From: Atrichornis clamosus
Lineage: Eukaryota; Chordata; Aves; Passeriformes; Menuridae
Assembly (NCBI GenBank): GCA_013400975.1
Contig: WBMZ01005358.1
Coordinates: 1-64,000 of the forward strand
Direction of reading: 5' to 3'
DNA length: 64,000 nt
Shown: positions 49,083-61,829 of the stretch, in pieces
How the letters are laid out: every line of letters starts with the position of its first letter
Position numbering within the stretch: position 1 is the stretch's first letter
Translations under genes and position numbers: made by a program
The notes under the pieces: model-generated
What the model saw: only the letters and a program-made list of their open reading frames with translations
The model's database searches: none
Told to the model about the DNA's origin: nothing

Positions 49083-49393
49083 ATCATCTGCATGAGACTA
49101 ATGTTTTCCTCAGGACATATATGTATAGTTACTTGTCCTATGAAATTTTCCATATTCAATATTCTAAGACAATGTTTATATAAACATTCAGAGATTAAAG
49201 CTCAGGTGTCTCTCAACTGGAATTGTGCAGATATTTGGCTTGATTTTTTATGCAGGTTAGAATAGTATATATGAGAATCATTTTGTAGGCAGAGGATCAC
49301 CATATCTCCTTTTTCCTGTTTAACATCATAGGAATGAGACAGGAAATGTTCATCTTCGTTCTGGAACCTGAAATAATGTATAAAAGTTGTAAA
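49083..49393. other. Spacer between CR1 and LTR
   Basis: Unassigned, AT-rich. A minus-strand open frame of 177 codons (49,202-49,735) begins in the LTR and runs into it; it is not a gene I recognise. Confidence 0.4.
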
Positions 49394-49923
49394 TGTGGGG
49401 ATAGGTGGCTTGTCCGTCAGCCTCTCAGACCTCTGCCTCGAAAATGAACCAATCACAGTGTATGCTTGAACGAGCAAGCATGATGCAGACCCCGGAAGCC
49501 AAAGACTGCTGGAAGTAGAAACCGAGGAAGCAAAACAAGCAGGACCCCTGAACCAGGAGCCAAAAAATTGCACGAACTTGCCCGAACACATGTAGCAAGA
49601 AGCCAATGAATGGCTGTCTGCGGCGATTGGGGCACGGACTTCATGGGGTACACACAAATCCAATTTTATTTCTGACATACAGGGTTTATATACTCTTACA
49701 AACATGAGGGCTTTCACAGTCCCCTTTGTCCCCATGTAAGTAAAACATTTGCAAACTTGCAGACTTGCAGGCCTGATCTAATCAACGCATTTAATCTCAG
49801 TGCTTAACCCAAGTCACCATCTTATCTTATTTCCTCGAGGAAGTGTCTGTCAGCTTCTTCCAGGGTTTAATTTTTACTAGGGCTAGGAGATCACTGATGC
49901 TATCTGCATTCTGAACCCTCACA
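49394..49923 (-). mobile_element. Solo LTR (ERVK-like), minus strand
   Basis: A 530-bp block with imperfect inverted ends, TGTGGGG on the left and CCCTCACA on the right. On the minus strand it has a TATA box tatataaa (plus 49,685-49,692) followed about 20 bases later by aataaa (plus 49,665-49,670), a compact arrangement like the short R region of some bird retroviruses. The GC-rich U5 then reads left to 49,394. No convincing target duplication is seen (tgtaaa against tttttt), so the ends could be shifted or the flanks mutated. Confidence 0.6.
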
Positions 49924-51547
49924 TTTTTTCAATTTCCAGCGTAAGTAAAAACGTGTCTTTAAACTGTAGCCTTATAAAATTCAGGACTGAGTACATCTCT
50001 TTGGCTTGTTTTCTCCATCAGTAATATTTGAAGCTTCTCTTCTTCGTAGTCTAGTCATCTTCAGCTTTAATGAGAATGGTTCATTGATGAACATCTGGTA
50101 AACAAGTTAAATGTAAGCATTATTTAAAACTTTTTTCAACAGAATTTGGAAAAATTGTCTTCAGACTTCTTGAATAGCTACACTTGTATTAAAATTCCAC
50201 TGCTGACATCATGTGTTGTATTCCACCATTCAAAGAAAAACTGCTCAAAATTCTCTGAATACCATAATGTGCATTATTCTGTGATAAGAAAGACTCTCAG
50301 AAGAAGTGACATATCTTTTCAAGTCAGTAAAAAAAATCCATCTCACATCCCTGCAGCCTATATGTATATACATACATGGTGTTTACATAATAGATAAACA
50401 TTTAACAGATTTGAATCTCAACAGCACTATTTGAAGCTATGTCTGGAATTCATAAGACACTGTGATTTCATTTTATACTGAGTTAATCCTGAGAATGATT
50501 CCTGAACAAGAAGAACAGGGAAATTACTAACAAAAATTAATATGAAATAATGGAGTTCAGGACACAATTATGCAGAACAGAATATGGCTTTTTTTACAAA
50601 TTATTACCAGCTTAGTAAGCAGTCTTTAAGAAACAATCATTTTCCAAAGCATTTACTTCATTCACATTTTTTCAAAAAGGGAATACTGAGTATGGGCAGA
50701 CTCCAAAATTTACTCTTAATTAAAATCTGAAAGATTTGTGTAAAATACAGCAAACAGTTATTTTGTGTGCATTTATAATAATATTAATGCTCATGTTCAA
50801 ATTGCTATAGAAAAAAAGTCATTGGTAATGCTTTCCTAAAAACATACAAAAAAACTCCTAGCTTTTCTCAGGGTAGTGAGAATGAATAGTGATAAACTAA
50901 AGATTTCAGGATAACCAATTTTTGCTATTTCTGGGATGCAGTAAGCAAGATTTCTTAGGAAAATCTCTATCTTAAAGCATGAAGGATCCCAAAACACATG
51001 GTCTGTCTTTTTAAAGACAGATTTCTCAAAGCATCAGAACAATCCATAGTGATCTCTGAGAAAATTCCATCTTTGCTGAATGTGTTTGATTGAGTTAGAA
51101 CACGAAAAATAGATATAGAGGAGATGGAAATAGGGACAAGCTACGAAGGAGGGCAATAAGTACGTGACTTGTGTCTGCAGAAATATAACTGGGAAGAGTA
51201 GAGCTTGTCTAGAGGTCATATAGGCTGAAGGTAGGAAGGGAAACAAGAGGGAATTTATTGCCCTGAAAAGTTAGCTTTTACCATCAGATATCTATAGATC
51301 AAACTGTTTTCAATATGAAACATGGAGCTACATTCAATGGGTTCAGGTTCCTCTGAACAGAAACTGCTAGAATACACAATTTTTTTAAGGAATTGTTGCT
51401 CACTTAGCATAGCACACAAATATTCAAAATACTCTGTTCTTGGAATCTTTGAGGCATTCATTATCTCACAAAATATAATCTGCAATATGAAAGCTAGACT
51501 TTTTTTTTTTTTTAAATAAACAGGTTTACTAATAAATGTGTTCCACT
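49924..51547. other. AT-rich DNA without recognisable genes
   Basis: Nothing recognised. A run of T occurs at about 51,501-51,513. Confidence 0.5.
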
Positions 51548-51660
51548 ACAAGAATCACAGAATAATCACTGAATCATCAGGGTTGGAAGAAGCCTTCAAG
51601 ACCATCTAGTCCAACCACCAACTTAGCACCACCATAATCACTCCTAAATTATATCCACAA
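51548..51660 (-). mobile_element. CR1 retroposon tail, minus strand
   Basis: caagaatcacagaataatcactgaatcatcagggttggaag, then ttcaagaccatctagtccaaccacc and a cagcaccacca-like block. The last 100 or so bases of a CR1 in reverse orientation. Confidence 0.8.
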
Positions 51661-53063
51661 AAATATTTGTATGGCATAAATTGCCATTAGTTTACAGAAT
51701 TTCTTAACACCCCTTCCATACAAAATTTAAGGCCTCAGTTTCAAAAGTAATGAGATTATATCAAACTATAATTAAAATCTATTAAAATAATTAAAAATCT
51801 ATTGGTTTAAATAAAAAATATAGTATGATCCAAATGCACAATGATAATTCCCGTGAAAGGAGTGTTAAAAAACTCCAGGTCTTCAGGATTGTAATTTAGT
51901 TGCTAAATTTGCAATACTCTTGACTTGCCACTTCAATGGTGAAAACTATTCATACAAAAGTAAATAGTAAACTGTTCATTGCATTAAATCACTTTGTGGA
52001 AGTGAACCTGAATTCTCTTATATATATAGATATAGACATAGATGTAGATATAGATTCAGACATAGAGCTAGACAAAGCTTATATAGATATAGATGTTGAC
52101 ATATGTATAGATTGAGAGATTACCACAAAGGAAAATGAAAAGTTCGTAATTAAATATTCGAATTTCATTTGAATTTGGCTCTTATAATATAGGTCAACAG
52201 ACAGGAATGAAGAGAGGGAATAAGAGCATAACAAAAAACCAAGAGTATCTCCCTTGTTTGAGCAGCTTAAGAATTATGAACTAACTATATTGGCTAGGAA
52301 CCTTCTAATAAGCCAGGAAGGTTTTAATTCTGGAGAAATTGTGTTGGAGGATAATACTGGCAATTTAAATTGTTGAACACAAATATCTGAGCTGTGTGGT
52401 TCACACAGATAACACTAGTTCTTTACAGTGTTTTCCATAAATTATGTTCCTTTAACCCAAGTAGTTTCATTATACTTACCGTATAATTAAATTACTACAT
52501 TAGTATTAGTAGCCAAATTTGCATATTTCAAAGAAAAAAGTAATGTTGTTTCATTTCAAAAATGTTAAATGGAATTTTAATAATGAATATTTATTAAGTA
52601 TTGTGAAGTAGATTTGATGATGATTTTAAATTGTGCTGCTTGTGTTTATAATTATAGCATTATTCTTATGTAAATCGGTGTATTGAATAGTTGGAGAAAA
52701 GAAACTCTCAGGTTTCCTGTCAATGTTAGCATAAGACTAATGAAAACAGTGTGGGACACACAGACCCTTGCATTCTCACTGGGCCATCATGAATTCACAT
52801 ATACACACACTGACTTTATGTGGCAAGATTTTAGTAGTGGAGGGTTTCCTTCTTGGAGAAGAGACAAATTTTTGCCCCCATGTGGAACAGATTGAGTTTC
52901 AAGTGCTTTTGGTCTTGCTTTTATTTCTTATTGTCCCACTCTTTCATTAATTGGTAACATATTTTTTTTCCCCCAATTGGGAAGGGAGTGCAAATAAGAG
53001 AAAGCCCTTGGGCACAATGGGCACAATCTGAAAAACAGGAGGTTCCCTTGAACATCAGGAATC
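51661..53063. other. AT-rich DNA with one long GATA-type repeat
   Basis: No gene seen apart from the simple repeat listed below. The open frames at 52,683-52,950 are short and without known domains. Confidence 0.5.
52019..52114. repeat. Interrupted (GATATA)n repeat
   Basis: About 95 bases of tagata, gacata and gatgta units, a diverged microsatellite. Confidence 0.85.
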
Positions 53064-53082
53064 TTTTTTTTTTTTTTTTTTT
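53064..53082. repeat. T19 homopolymer
   Basis: Nineteen T in a row, directly before a CR1 fragment. Confidence 0.95.
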
Positions 53083-53089
53083 GGCTGTG

Positions 53090-53195
53090 TGGTGGACTGA
53101 GCAGTGGCACAAGTTGTTCAGGGAGGTTGTGTAATCTTCCTCCTTGAAGATAGTAAAAATTAGTCTGGATGTGTTCCTGATCCACCACGCACTTC
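53090..53195 (+). mobile_element. CR1 retroposon fragment
   Basis: gtggactgagcagtggcacaagttgttcagggaggttgtg, then cttcctccttgaagatag, aaaattagtctggatgtgttcctgatcca. These are CR1 blocks from just before the 3' end. The final tail is not seen; sequence after about 53,195 is unassigned. Confidence 0.7.
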
Positions 53196-53619
53196 CTTCA
53201 GTCCTGCAGAAATACACCCTCTTGAATATTGTGCCTTCTTCCAAGATTGCCTCTCTAGCTATGTCCACAAAAATGACCTTTTCCATGTTTTCCTCTGCTA
53301 CTTCCATTTCTCCTTTCATGTGTCCTCTTTGTGTGTGCTGTCCTCATGATGACTCTTTTCCCTTAAATACGTCTGAAGCAGGGTGTCAGGAGCTTCCCTT
53401 CGGTTTTGGCTCTCAGTGGGATTCTCACATCAGTGTTAGTGCTGGCTGGGACTGACTTTGGAGAAATATGTGTAATTTTTTTTTTTTAAAACAACAGAAA
53501 TATTTTAAATTTCTGATGTGTATTTCTTGCAAAAACATTAACTTAAAGATAAATATTCAGATAAAGTTTTGTAAGTAATTTTCACATTCTCCTATTATGT
53601 GGTCTATTAAATAATACTT

Positions 53620-53666
53620 TATATATATATGTATGTGTGTATGTGTGTGTGTGTATGCACATATGC
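53620..53666. repeat. (TA)n(TG)n microsatellite
   Basis: atatatatat followed by gtatgtgtgtatgtgtgtgtgtgt, a compound dinucleotide repeat. Confidence 0.95.
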
Positions 53667-56600
53667 TATACCAGTAGTTTTCAGACTCACAAATTAGAAA
53701 CCCTCCATACTTTCCTCTCTTCTAGGTTCCTGTCCATTTGCAGTTTGTCCCCGGAGAATGAAAAAAAATTATTTTGGCAACCGAAGATGTTTTGGTCCTG
53801 ATTTCAACTCACATTGCCACACATGATCCTTGAAACTTTGGAGCTTTGGTCGCAAGAATTAAATCCAATGGAAACATATTTACAGGCTTTACTAAAATCT
53901 TAAGGAAATTTATAATTATGTTATAATTCCATATTTTAATTGTGCCAAATGAAGAATATGTAGACAAAGAGATGGTGGGCATGTGAATGAACAGAAGTCA
54001 GGAACTAACCAGAATATTTTTACTATTCTATTTTTAAGGAGGATATGGCTGAGATATTCTGATTTTTTCACTTGCAGTACTAATTTTTGGAAATATATTT
54101 TATACATATATATTGTATATAGATCTAAAATATGAAAAGCACTTTGGCATACTTTATGTTAAGTAACATTATAAAAGTTTTGTGTTTTTTATTACTGTGG
54201 CAACACACTTCAAATTTAACAGCTTTCTGTACTGCAATTTTCCATTCTTGGTCATATTTTGGGGGGGGTTTTAAGGTTGTGGTTTTTTGGTTTGTTGGTT
54301 GGGTTTTGATCAGAACTGTGAGAATGTAAACCATAACAGTGTATTTTTATAATACATATATAATTAAATTGAAAACACACAAAAAATATTTTCCATATTT
54401 ATTATAAAGAGAGAGCAAAAATATTATAATTGTGAGATACAGGGAAAATAGTTAAAAGTGAATTCTTACTAAATTATTCCATTTTGCTTCCAGCTTTGTT
54501 CCAGGAAAGAGAGCTTGTTTTGAATCAATTTTGTTAAATGTTTACTATCAAACATAATTGCAAAGGCAAATATTTTTAGAACCTTAAGAAGTTGAAAGCT
54601 ATTACAGGGATTTTTGTTGTTTCATTTTCTTTCTTCTTGCTTCATGCAGTTTCCATAAAAAAAGCAATATACTGCACAAGTAACTCTTCAGATAAATACA
54701 TTTGCAGTGCTATCGAAGACTGAGTTCAATTCTGAGTTAAACCATGCCTGCCAATTATTTCCAGCTATTTGATAGACCAGTTCTATTCAATTTAAATTCC
54801 GTTCTCAACAAAAATATACAACAGAACGATACACTCAGAAAATAATACTCTGTGAGAGACAGAAACAATAAACAGTTTTATTATCTTTACTGTTTCTTTT
54901 CTGGAAGTAAAAAGAGGAATAGCAAGAATCTGCAAAACCGGCATATTATAGTACTACCACTGTGGATGTTCTAAAGCTGTTGTCAAGGAAAGATATATGA
55001 GTAGGTCAGAAGTAAAAAAATCTCACAAGTTTATGCTTTTTTTTAATTAAAAAAAAAAAACCAACCAAAAAACCAAACCCCCAAACCTGTCTGCTTTCAA
55101 AATATGTTTTTAACTTAATACTTATATTTCATAGCTAAATATTTTATTTCAACTCAATATAGACTGATATTAATATTTAAACCTATATCTTGTACACAAC
55201 ATAGGCAAGAATTTCTGGTTTGGTTTCTGTTGAGGGTAATAAAATTTTTGTAGATGATAAAAAAATACATACTTTGAAAATATGAGAAAATTGCATATGC
55301 TTCTTTACTAAGTTGGGGTCTTTCTAATAAAGGAAAAAAAAAGAGAAAGGTCAGAGAAAATTATCTTTACCTCTTATGCATTTTTCTTCTTCACATATTC
55401 ATAGCCTAATACATTTCTACAAAGTATTCCACAGACTACTGGATCTTCAGTATACCTGATTGCTTTCCTCAAGTGAGGCATAAAATTTGTTTTCTATCCA
55501 TAACCTTCACTGACTTTGACTGGCATAACATACAAGAAAAAAAAAATATAGCTGTCATTATAGTTATATAATAATTTTGACATCATTTTAATATCTTCTA
55601 TCAGAACAATTAGATATTATTGTCATCTATATATCTATTATTTGACCTCTAAGTGTATGAGAGACGTTTGGTTTTTTATGGGAAGCTAGTCACAGAATAT
55701 ATGCAAATATGTACCGATAATAATTAGATTTTATACAAACAAAATCCATTTAGCTATCTGTATGCATATATAATATTCATCTTTAAGCATGGATGTATGA
55801 ACACAGAGATTAATAACATAGTTTTAAATTATTTTATTTGTTGTTGTTTTATTAGCAATTAACCTTGGTTAGTGCCCATTGGTTTATAATTCTTGTGAAT
55901 TCTTATGACTTGAAGAAGAAAATATGTTCAATCATCCTAATTTCTCTGTACATTTGTCTTGACAGATACTTACTTCACATTTTATGAAGTAATTTCTAGC
56001 ACACATTGTTTAATTTGAAGTTGACTCTTGAAGATAAGCACAAGAAAAGAAACACATTTTTCCAGCATATTGTCTTGAAGAAAGTTGTGGTTCAATTCTT
56101 AGATAAAGCAAAACTTCACTAATTTGCTTAGCATTTTGCAAGAGATCTGGTGAGTTAATAGTTAAAAGAAGCAAAAGAAATAGAATAGATGTATTCAATA
56201 TTGCAAACTTCTCAGGTGCACATTTTACTGATTTGAAATACTTGCAAGGAATTTTAAGGCCAAGCTTTAATTTTCAGCCTGCCTGAACTCCTTGCTAAGC
56301 TTTTTCTCACCTCTAGACTGGACTACACAATGAAATGAAAGAACAGTTTACAGAACAAGACCATTATTCGTAAAATAAAAAAAATCGCTTTTCCTTAGGC
56401 AGTTCTTAAAATTGATTACATATTGTACTTACTCCATATGAACTGCTTTATCAGTGGGCTTACTGGTAAAGAGTTGTTCACTGTTTGTTTGCCATGTTTA
56501 CTAAAATATGTTTTCACAAGTTACAAAGCTCAACTTTTTAGAAATGTTTTGTTTACAATGAAAAGGTTCTGGTTTTCTTTTTCTTCCACATTTACTCTCT

Positions 56601-58135
56601 ATTTATACTTTACAGGGTTTGGTTTACTTTTAATGAGCAATGGAACTGAACATCCACTGTCAAAACTGTCTTTTACTTTTTCCAAGCTGAACATATTGCA
56701 GAGTAAAATTCACACAAGTTGGGAAATTGTAATCATAGTGATCTTCAGTGTCAGAACTGCTTAACAGGGGAAGAGTAGATACTTTCTTGATTTCTTTTTC
56801 CCTATTAATCAGTTAGTTAATGATTAAGTTAATGTAAATCAAAAGTTAATGTAAATCAAAGATTGCATAACTTTCTTAGCAGATAATACATTTTTAAGCT
56901 GAAGAATTTACACCCAACATCCATGAATGACTCAGTGATCATACCGATTGCACGTTCATTTGACTTAGAGTCCTAAGACATTTATTTGTTCCCTGCATCT
57001 CCTCTCTCAGAATTAATACAAAGTCTATGAAATAATGGATCACAGTATGGATAAAAAGGAGTACCCTCTATAATGTAGAACTAAAAACCTGGAAATGTTT
57101 AGTAACTATGGGAAAGATATGGTGCTCAGTAGATGATCTTTACTTCAATCAACATCCCATAATCTTTTTTTCAAGGGTCAGTACTTCAACAGGCAGACAG
57201 CTCAATATTTCCCATCACTAATACCAGATACTGGGAATGCTATTTGGAAACTGCAGGAAGATATCTGGCAACACCTGTCATGCTCAGATTTTCCTGAAAA
57301 TACACAACTTACAGATTTATGGCTTATTTTTTGCTTTACAAAGAGCTTGAGGTACAGATCTCTGAGTGTTAACAGAACTATTTCAAGAGATATTTTGGCA
57401 TCCTGGGATGTTCCTGAATCTGGAGAATTCCTGTCATCTTGCACTTGCCATATTGGAAGGCAAAGCCTCTATCTTCTTTTAGTTCTCCTCTGTGGTCTTT
57501 AGAATCACTTTCAGTATGCAACTGCACTGACCTTCTGCACTCTCAACATTTCACCTCCCACAAACAGTTTTAGCCCAGCAAAAAGGATTATTTACCTGGA
57601 CATAGTAATTACAGGTCTTGCACTAAAGGACAGCGTGACAAAGACTGATGCCTGTCTCCAAGATGAAGTAGAACAGACTGGCTCATAACCACACTATTTA
57701 CAGCTACCCCATTCTGTAATAAATTTGTTCAAGAGAGAGATTTGGAGCAGTGTAGAACAGAGGCAGCATGTGAGCTAATGGCATAGGGCTCCAGTGTTTG
57801 AACTGGTTCTTCATCCTCTTTTATTGATGTACTGCTCTGTAACAGGACACAGATACTCCTCATATCATTGCTCCTACTGATCTGAGGAAGATCTGCAGCA
57901 CCCTCCACATCCATTACTGTCTTCAGAGCACTCAACTATTACTTCATACCGCCCTCTCAAAAAATAGATGTGATTAAAGAGCAATTTCTCATAGGCTGTG
58001 TAAAATATCTTAAATCAAATCAATCTGTAAGGGTGCATAGAAGGAGAGTATCTCCTCCTCTAAGGGCACTGGGTCAAAGGAGTCATAAATCAGAACACGT
58101 GAAGGCAGACCTAACCAAGAAATTATAAGAAAGGT
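53667..58135. other. AT-rich DNA without recognisable genes
   Basis: A poly-A tract followed by accaaccaaaa units lies near 55,049-55,085. The 57,180-57,960 part is less AT-rich and has two minus-strand open frames (57,202-57,444 and 57,729-57,935) with no recognisable domain. Confidence 0.45.
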
Positions 58136-59677
58136 TGTAAAAAGAACAAACCTTGTCACTGGCCTGAAGAGTATGTGGGGTGTGAAAGTGGGGGTTTTTT
58201 TCAGTTGAATGGATAAAGAAAGGGAGAGAGAAACCAGGTGGTTGTAAAACTTGTCCAGTTAACATTAATAAAGGCAGTAAGCATAAACAATGAATCAGTC
58301 ACAGTAGTTGAGGAAGTATCAAGAAACTGCAGCAAACTGACACTTTGCAACTCATAAGGATGCAAACCTGAGGGCTGAGGATGTTAGAAGGGGATGGTAT
58401 GCACGTGCAATGTGCAGGGGAAGGCAAGGCAGGGAGGAACAAAGCAAGAATAGGCAGAAGAGGATGTAAAAGGGGGCTGATGGCATGTTAATCGGAGTTG
58501 GCCTGTACACTTATCTGACTACGCTCTGCACCTGATCACCATAGTTTGTCCTGTTTTCTCATATTTTCTTATTAAATATGTTCTTAACTCTGTCCCTGCA
58601 TACTATCACTATCTATCCCATGTGTGTTTGAGTGATGTAGGGAGTGGATGCCAGCTCCTGGAGTCAGACTGGGCTCCTTGCCTGTGTGTCAGCTACTGGA
58701 GCCAGTGGTGTTCTTGGAGTTCACTGGGGCAGGAACAGTGTCTGCTCCCAAAACCAGTGTCCTGGTTTTAGCTGGCATTGAGTTAATTTTCTTCTTAGCA
58801 GCTGGTACAGTAGTGATACGGAGAAAATTAACTATCCCAGTGGATACCAGGACAAGATACTGGAGGAACTGGGAGGAGTGAGACAAGTGATGGGCTCAGC
58901 AAGAATGGCTGCAGTGGGACTTCAGGTCACAGTCCGTGTGCCTTGTGTTGGGTGATGGGAGTGAGTGCCTGTGTCCTCCTCAAACCAGATGTGTGTGGGA
59001 TGTGTTTGTGTATGCACTGGCAAAATCCAAGCTGGACCAGCCAGCAAGTAGGGTGCCCAGATTTGGGAAGCCTGGGGAGGTGGGCAGAATCTGTGCTGGT
59101 ATTTAGTGCAGACCTGTGAGTATGGGGTGCCCAAGGGATGAGTGTGTGAGTGATGAGTGTGTGCAGTGAGCACCCAGCTGGACCAACTAGTGAGTCAGAA
59201 ATATGTGGGGCAGGTGAGGGGGAATGGAATCCAGAGATGGGAGTCGGGCAGGAAGAGTAGCTGTCACAGTGCTGAGGGGATCCATGAATATTCGTGTGCT
59301 TGTGAACCTGGAGAGTGCACGTGTATGTTCTATTAGTGACCTCCTGCCTCTGCCAGCCCGAGAGGAAGGGACACATCTGTCTGGGCTTATGCCTGGTGTG
59401 AGTCATGAAAACGTGGTGCTGTTGAAGACAAACCCTCGTCTGTGGCTGCGTGTGTGACAGATTGTGTCCATGTCCTCTGTGTGTTTGTGTCTTTGTGTGT
59501 CCCTCTGGGATATGTGCTCAGCCTTACGTAAGCTGATTGAACCTGCAAACAGGCAAGCAGCAGCCACTGCCTCAGCCTGGGCACAACCAGGTGCTCGAGC
59601 AGTGAGCTGAGTCCAGTGGCCACACAGGACATGCCCCTGGGCCAGAGCACCTGCAGCAGGTGGCCCTGCTTTTAACA
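58136..59677 (+). mobile_element. Long ERVL-like LTR with internal foldback insertion
   Basis: Resembles from memory a long (about 1.5 kb) bird LTR. The likely start is tgtaaaaagaac at 58,136. It then shows gaatcagtcacagtagttgaggaagtatcaagaaactgcagc, a ttattaaatatgttcttaactctgtccctgcat block with attaaa near 58,571, the tgggctccttgcctgtgtgtcagctactggagccag block, and a GTGTGT-rich stretch (58,960-59,520) with related ccagctggaccaacta-type lines at about 59,028 and 59,171. The end, ccctgcttttaaca, is at 59,677. A 97-bp foldback (58,758-58,854) interrupts it. Target duplications were not found. Confidence 0.55.
58758..58854. repeat. 97-bp imperfect inverted repeat (foldback) made of LTR ends
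   Basis: Begins tgtcctggttttagctgg and ends with the near reverse complement ...ggataccaggaca. The outer 9 bases match perfectly (tgtcctggt / accaggaca) and the arms stay similar for about 34 bases, with a 2-base gap. The left arm continues as the start of the bird ERVL-type LTR (gttaattttcttcttagcagctggtac). The right arm looks like the first 34 bases of the same LTR in opposite orientation. Confidence 0.8.
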
Positions 59678-61829
59678 TTTGTTATCAGAATGAGCTTCCA
59701 AAACTTCTTCTTTTGCAACACAGGGTATGAAGAAAGCCCAAGAGGATTCACTTAGTTTTGGATTATTAACTCTTGCATGCCTAATACTCAAGTAATCTAC
59801 CATAGAAGGCCCAACAGAAAGGTCATTTTTTTTCCCAGTATCAGTATGTTTCTCACGGTTATTCTGTATCTGTCAGGTGGCAGAAGAAATAGGTGGAGAT
59901 ATGAGGTAAAATAAAAACACATATTGAAACCTCAATACACCAGTCAATCTGCCTTTTCTTGAATCTGTCTCTGGTATATGTAAACACTGTCTCATCTCCG
60001 TAGGTGAAGATGCTGCCACCTTTCATGATTTTATTTGGATAATGCTAGATATAAAACTTTTTTCTTCTTTTTCCCCTGAGGCTTTATGGGAAAGACAATT
60101 TATAAAGGCAGCAAGAGGGAATAGGCATACTTGTTGAGAAGGCAGATGCATTCAGTACTGACTAGATGACGTTGGAAGCAAACAGCAAATTGGGAAAAAA
60201 GAGTGAAGTAATTTTTGGATATAGGGAGTGTCAATAAACCTAAAATAGAGTTGAAGACTACCAGCATTCTCACAGTGCACATTCTGAGGTAGTTTACATC
60301 TTTCACTTAGTTGGTATTATTGAGGATTGCTTAAAGTTTGCTGTCCCCTCAAAATTGTCTCAGAACCATAAGAATGGAAATTTGCAGAATACTGACTCGA
60401 TTCAGTCTTAAAATTTTATATGCATGGTGAAGTTACTAGTTTGTCACCACCCTGTCTCTGTAAATCTATGTTTGAATCCAGAACTCTATCAATTACATTA
60501 AGAGTACTGAAGACTCTATTTTTTGGAGGAAGACAGTAACCTACACATGGCTTGACTACATAACTGAATGACTATATGTGATGACATCTACAACATTCAC
60601 ATACCAGGGTTTTCCTCTCCCAGAAGAGGTCTTGTGCTTTAAAATACAAGGTATCATTTTGCAGGCCTGACTTTATTATTCAGTCCAAGTAATCTGAAAA
60701 TGCAGAATTCCTTTCACTGTGACATTGTTTTACATTTTTTATTCCCCTCCCTATCTCCATTTTCTAGCTCTCTCTGCTCTCTAGCTTAGGCCTTTCCTTG
60801 CCTATGCTTAAACTCCTGCTGTCTAACACTTTTATGTACTTCCAGTATTTTCCCCAAAGTGCCCATTAAGCCAATACATTTCAACTGTTTAAACAGCTAC
60901 TGTAATCTAAAATGATCCCAATGGAAAATGAAAGAAAACTAGGCGTGCCATATGGAGGAGATTTATATAAGCAAATATAGCTGTTCACGTGGAAATGCAT
61001 AAATTTGGAATGGCCCAGGCTCCCTTCAGTGATTCATCTCATGTCTATCCACATTAAATGAACCATGACCTAAAAGTAACTATACAAACATGAAGATATG
61101 AAATATATGTTAAAAAAAAAAAAGATAAGTAGGATGAAATAAAGTTTATGATGATCAAACATTAATCTTCCCAGTAATGATAAGTCATGGAAATAATTCT
61201 TAAATTTAAGCTTGGTTTAGATCTTGACCAATTGAAGTCAATGCAAAAATTTCTTCATGAGTTTAGTGCCTCCTTCATTTTAATCATAAGAATGGAGAAG
61301 CAGAGCTAGACTCATGTACAGTATCTGATTTTGTCACAGAAAAATAAGTGAAAGTCAATATGAAATCGGTCCCATATTCTGTGTGTATAGTTAAACATTT
61401 CTTAAGCTTATCAACTGCAATAGCTATAACGTAAGTTGTGTATTTTAAGACACAGAAATGCCAAAATAAACGTGTAGCTGAGTACAGTGTTTATTCACTA
61501 AACATAATAGTCATTTGTTGTGTTGGGTTTTTTTTAATTTATTTAATGCCAAAATTAGAATACTGTCTATAAAAAGCCATAAGACAGAAAAGGAAATAAT
61601 TTATTGTCTTTATTTACAATTTCTTATCTATGTTATTCAACACCAAACTGAAGATATTTCTTACTCAGCAAAAATATTAGCTAATTATTTGTGAAAATAC
61701 TTGCTGTTTCTAGATGTTTTTTCCTAAATTTATATGTGATTTAAGTATTAAAACTTAGCTATTAAATATTCCTTCTACTGGAAGGTAAGGATCAATATAC
61801 CCTCCTCTCCATTTCACCCTGAAACTGGT
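59678..61829. other. AT-rich DNA without recognisable genes
   Basis: No exon, RNA gene or repeat recognised beyond short A/T runs such as 61,112-61,123. Confidence 0.5.

Noticed and set aside
49202..49735. 177-codon frame on the minus strand
   Set aside because: It covers R/U5 of the LTR and flanking DNA; no protein similarity recognised.
53144..53455. 103-codon frame next to a CR1 fragment
   Set aside because: It begins inside the CR1 and has no recognisable domain.
57202..57935. Two minus-strand frames that look more protein-like than average
   Set aside because: No known motif, no splice signals that would join them, and both are short.
58922..59406. Overlapping His/Thr-rich frames
   Set aside because: They arise from the GTGTGT-rich part of the LTR read antisense.
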